From assembly GCA_021839785.1 (NCBI GenBank), contig JAKCAB010000046.1:1-7253 (forward strand): a stretch of DNA of 7,253 nt. Reading direction: 5' to 3'. Positions 6,401 through 7,253 of the stretch are shown here, one piece after another; position 1 is the stretch's first letter, and every line of letters starts with the position of its first letter. The DNA comes from a bacterium. Lineage in GTDB: Bacteria; Verrucomicrobiota; Verrucomicrobiae; Limisphaerales; J093. Both the position numbers and the translations under genes were made by a program. A model generated the notes under the pieces. It was not told where the DNA came from and did no database searches. It saw only the letters and a list, made by a program, of their open reading frames with translations.

Positions 6401-7253
6401 TGCTGCGCGAATTGCCCAAGGCGCTGCGCCGGCCACTGATGCCCTTGAACGCCGCGGCGCACGAAATCGTGGCCAACGTCGCGCCGACGGGAGGCCGCTT
6501 CGTCGAAGCGATGTCTGCCTTCGTCCATCGCAAATACGGCGTCGAAATTCCGCTGACGACGTGGCCACTGGATTCGTTGCCGGGCCATCTGCGGCCACGA
6601 TTCGAGATTGTCGCCATGGACGGCGCGGCGCTGGCGGCGGGGCGCGATCTCGTCGCGTTGCGCGAACAGGTGCGCCACCACCAGACGCCGGCTGAAGCTG
6701 AAGCCTGGCAGCGCGCGGTCCAAACGTGGGAACGCTATGGCGTGCGCGATTGGAGCTTCGGCAACCTGCCGGAATCGGTGACCGTGGCGGACGTGGGCGG
6801 CTTTCCGCTCCGCGCCTATCCTGGCCTGCAGGCGGAGCAGGCCGAGGTCCATTTGCGTCTGTTCCGGAAAGCGGACGACGCGCTCGCCGCCACCCGTTTC
6901 GCGGTGCCGCGCCTGGCCGAGCACGCGCTGCAACGCGAACTCGGCTGGCTTCAGAGGGACCTGAAGGACTTGCGCACGCACGGTGTTTTGTACGCCACGC
7001 TCGGTTCAGGCGATGAGCTGATCGAGACCGCGTGGGCGAACCTGCGTCGCCATCTGCTCCCGCCACCCGAAACCGCGCTCCGCACCGCCGAGGACTTTGC
7101 CGCATACCTGGCTGGTGCGCGCGAGAAACTGCCCGGCCTCGCCGCACGGCTGGGCGATGGGGTGGGCGCAATTCTGCAAAAGCGACAGGAAGTGCTCGTG
7201 TGCCGAAAAGCATTCGCGGGTCTGCGGGCGGAGCTGGACGCCCTCGTGCCCCC
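3421..7253 (+). CDS. hrpA: ATP-dependent RNA helicase HrpA, DEAH/RHA family (3' truncated)
   Basis: The frame is open from 3409 (in-frame TGA at 3406-3408) to the window edge, giving 1277 visible codons and no stop. I chose GTG 3421: no in-frame ATG lies nearby, and this start puts the Walker A motif GETGSGKT at residues 99-106, almost where I recall it in E. coli HrpA (about 1300 residues). No Shine-Dalgarno is visible. The helicase core is intact: DEAH 196-199, SAT 228-230, NIAETSLTVP near 351-360 and QRKGRCGR 396-403. A helicase-associated (HA2-type) region follows at about 430-535 (LTPLGRDLARLPVDP, LSIQDPRERP), then an OB-fold-like region from about 640 (IHRSILTGL, FPGSALF, WLVAGEIVET) and the long DUF3418-type region from about 795 (TWPLDSLPGHL, DWSFGNLPES). 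HrpA proteins unwind RNA in the cytoplasm using ATP; the E. coli enzyme is linked to mRNA processing and rescue of stalled ribosomes. Oddities are two in-frame repeat-derived inserts, at residues about 615-637 and 801-851, and a Lys/Pro-rich linker at 681-705. Roughly the last 100 residues or more lie outside the window. Confidence 0.96.
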   Translation, partial: MQEVAAIQELRRLIPQCLLPDQVRLGHRLLHARERAARGGPARFPVERWLAEARASIATRHQRGAIRQRISYPPELPITARKDEIVAAIRAHAVVVVAGETGSGKTTQLPKMCLEAGLGQRARIGCTQPRRVAALSISRRIAEELQVAWGREVGCKMRFADDTRPESSLKVMTDGILLAELQGDPLLAEYEALIIDEAHERSLNIDFLLGYLKQLLQKRDDLKLVITSATIDTESFARAFGGAPVVEVSGRLYPVEVRYSPLDEHAEDEGEVTYIDVAVAVTDRLLGESHAGDILVFMPGERDIRETCDQLATRHGERLDIVPLFGRLTAGDQQRVFAPGPRRRVVVATNIAETSLTVPRIRCVVDTGLARMSRYNPGTRTHRLPVEPISQSSANQRKGRCGRVADGTCVRLYSAEDFQARRPFTEPEIQRCDLAEAILRMKAWQLGEVETFPFLEPPTAAAVNAAYQLLQEIGVLDEQRALTPLGRDLARLPVDPAIGRMLLQARSEGALNEVLIIAAGLSIQDPRERPLEQRDAAETAHRRFQHPQSDFLTLLNIWNAYHDQWEALKTQNQVRKFCKAHFLSFVRMREWRDVHAELEDAVAELGDHVRSVQPPRSAPAIQHPKPEIRNPKSDFDPRYPAIHRSILTGLWGHVVQRQDRNLYRLGGGRQAMVFPGSALFAKAVAKSKSNPGKTPEKPLAKPGQPEWLVAGEIVETTRAYARTVAAIDPAWVIELAPHLIRIAHDQARWDREAGRVQARERVLFRGLMLRERTVGYGRVNPAEATAMFIRAALVEDDAGLTDSTLSGPEKMSRQGLGSAGPKPGGARLRRALPSPEAPVNAGLERTLAPPDSAYTFLEHNRRLREKIELWQTRLSQRVVPDLDEAFHQFYAARLTDVSSWHDLNRVLETAGGPAFLCATERDLLGDHAAAFSQGAFPDAIAVGDRSVPVSYAYAPGEERDGVTLRLSVPLAEMVDASQLDWLVPALREERVLYLLRELPKALRRPLMPLNAAAHEIVANVAPTGGRFVEAMSAFVHRKYGVEIPLTTWPLDSLPGHLRPRFEIVAMDGAALAAGRDLVALREQVRHHQTPAEAEAWQRAVQTWERYGVRDWSFGNLPESVTVADVGGFPLRAYPGLQAEQAEVHLRLFRKADDALAATRFAVPRLAEHALQRELGWLQRDLKDLRTHGVLYATLGSGDELIETAWANLRRHLLPPPETALRTAEDFAAYLAGAREKLPGLAARLGDGVGAILQKRQEVLVCRKAFAGLRAELDALVP
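5288..5327. repeat. Heptamer tandem repeat (ATCCGAA/ACCCGAA) within hrpA
   Basis: Two perfect 14-base units, ATCCGAAACCCGAA at 5288-5301 and 5302-5315, are followed by a diverged partial unit ATCCGATTTCGA at 5316-5327. Each unit is two 7-base steps, so the array reads as about five heptamers of the form A(T/C)CCGAA; a looser copy may begin near 5279. It is translated in the hrpA frame as HPKPEIRNPKSDFD. Because 14 is not a multiple of three, the peptide is not an exact repeat. I recall similar arrays, usually between genes, in Verrucomicrobiota and Planctomycetota genomes. The unit is too short and unspaced for CRISPR. Confidence 0.8.
5861..5971. repeat. REP/MITE-like palindromic element embedded in frame in hrpA
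   Basis: The left arm 5888-5917 and the right arm 5941-5971 are inverted copies. The outer 14 bases (CCGGTGGGGCGAGA) and inner 10 bases (CGAGCCCTGC) match exactly, separated by a mismatched stretch of 6 versus 7 bases, with a 23-base loop at 5918-5940. A further partial inverted copy lies to the left: 5861-5878 matches the reverse complement of 5904-5920 except for TT in place of A. The coding frame runs through all of it without a stop, giving a segment with no counterpart in the HrpA sequences I recall (GGARLRRALP, then NAGLERTLAPPD). The whole extra block is about 5821-5970, or 50 codons, between FIRAALVEDD and YTFLEHNRRL, which are HrpA-like on both sides. No transposase is present, so if mobile it would depend on an enzyme encoded elsewhere. 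Confidence 0.8.

Overview
The window is GC-rich and codes on the plus strand throughout. It holds the last codons of an unidentified gene (to 134), a complete gene for a secreted multidomain glycoside hydrolase (202-3324), and a 3'-truncated gene for a full-length HrpA-type DEAH-box RNA helicase (3421 to the window edge). No RNA gene, CRISPR array, transposase or integrase was seen. The long reading frames on the minus strand look like GC-driven shadows of the two large genes.

The likely source is a high-GC, polysaccharide-degrading bacterium. I lean towards Verrucomicrobiota (Limisphaerales/Pedosphaera-like) or a related PVC lineage. The reasons are the style of the hydrolase, the lack of clear Shine-Dalgarno sites, and two kinds of short dispersed-looking repeat (a palindrome containing GGTGGGGCGAGA and an ATCCGAA/ACCCGAA heptamer array) that I associate with such genomes. 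This is inference from recall, not from a search.

Layout: a partial gene ends at 134. A 67-base gap with no clear promoter follows. The hydrolase has a signal peptide, a catalytic region rich in conserved acidic motifs, a Rossmann-like middle region and C-terminal beta-sandwich domains. A 96-base gap with one small GC hairpin separates it from hrpA. The two large genes have unrelated jobs (glycan breakdown outside the cytoplasm; RNA or ribosome remodelling inside it), so their adjacency need not mean a shared pathway.

The most notable feature lies inside hrpA. Two repeat-derived segments sit in the coding sequence without breaking the frame. One is a 7-base tandem array (about 5281-5327), just before the stretch that aligns with the OB-fold region. 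The other is a block of about 150 bases (about 5821-5970) containing a REP/MITE-like imperfect palindrome with roughly 30-base arms, near the start of the C-terminal DUF3418-type region. Both fall where recalled E. coli HrpA has short, poorly conserved sequence, so the helicase appears to have absorbed two repeats as extra linker peptide. I found no convincing new multigene system here.
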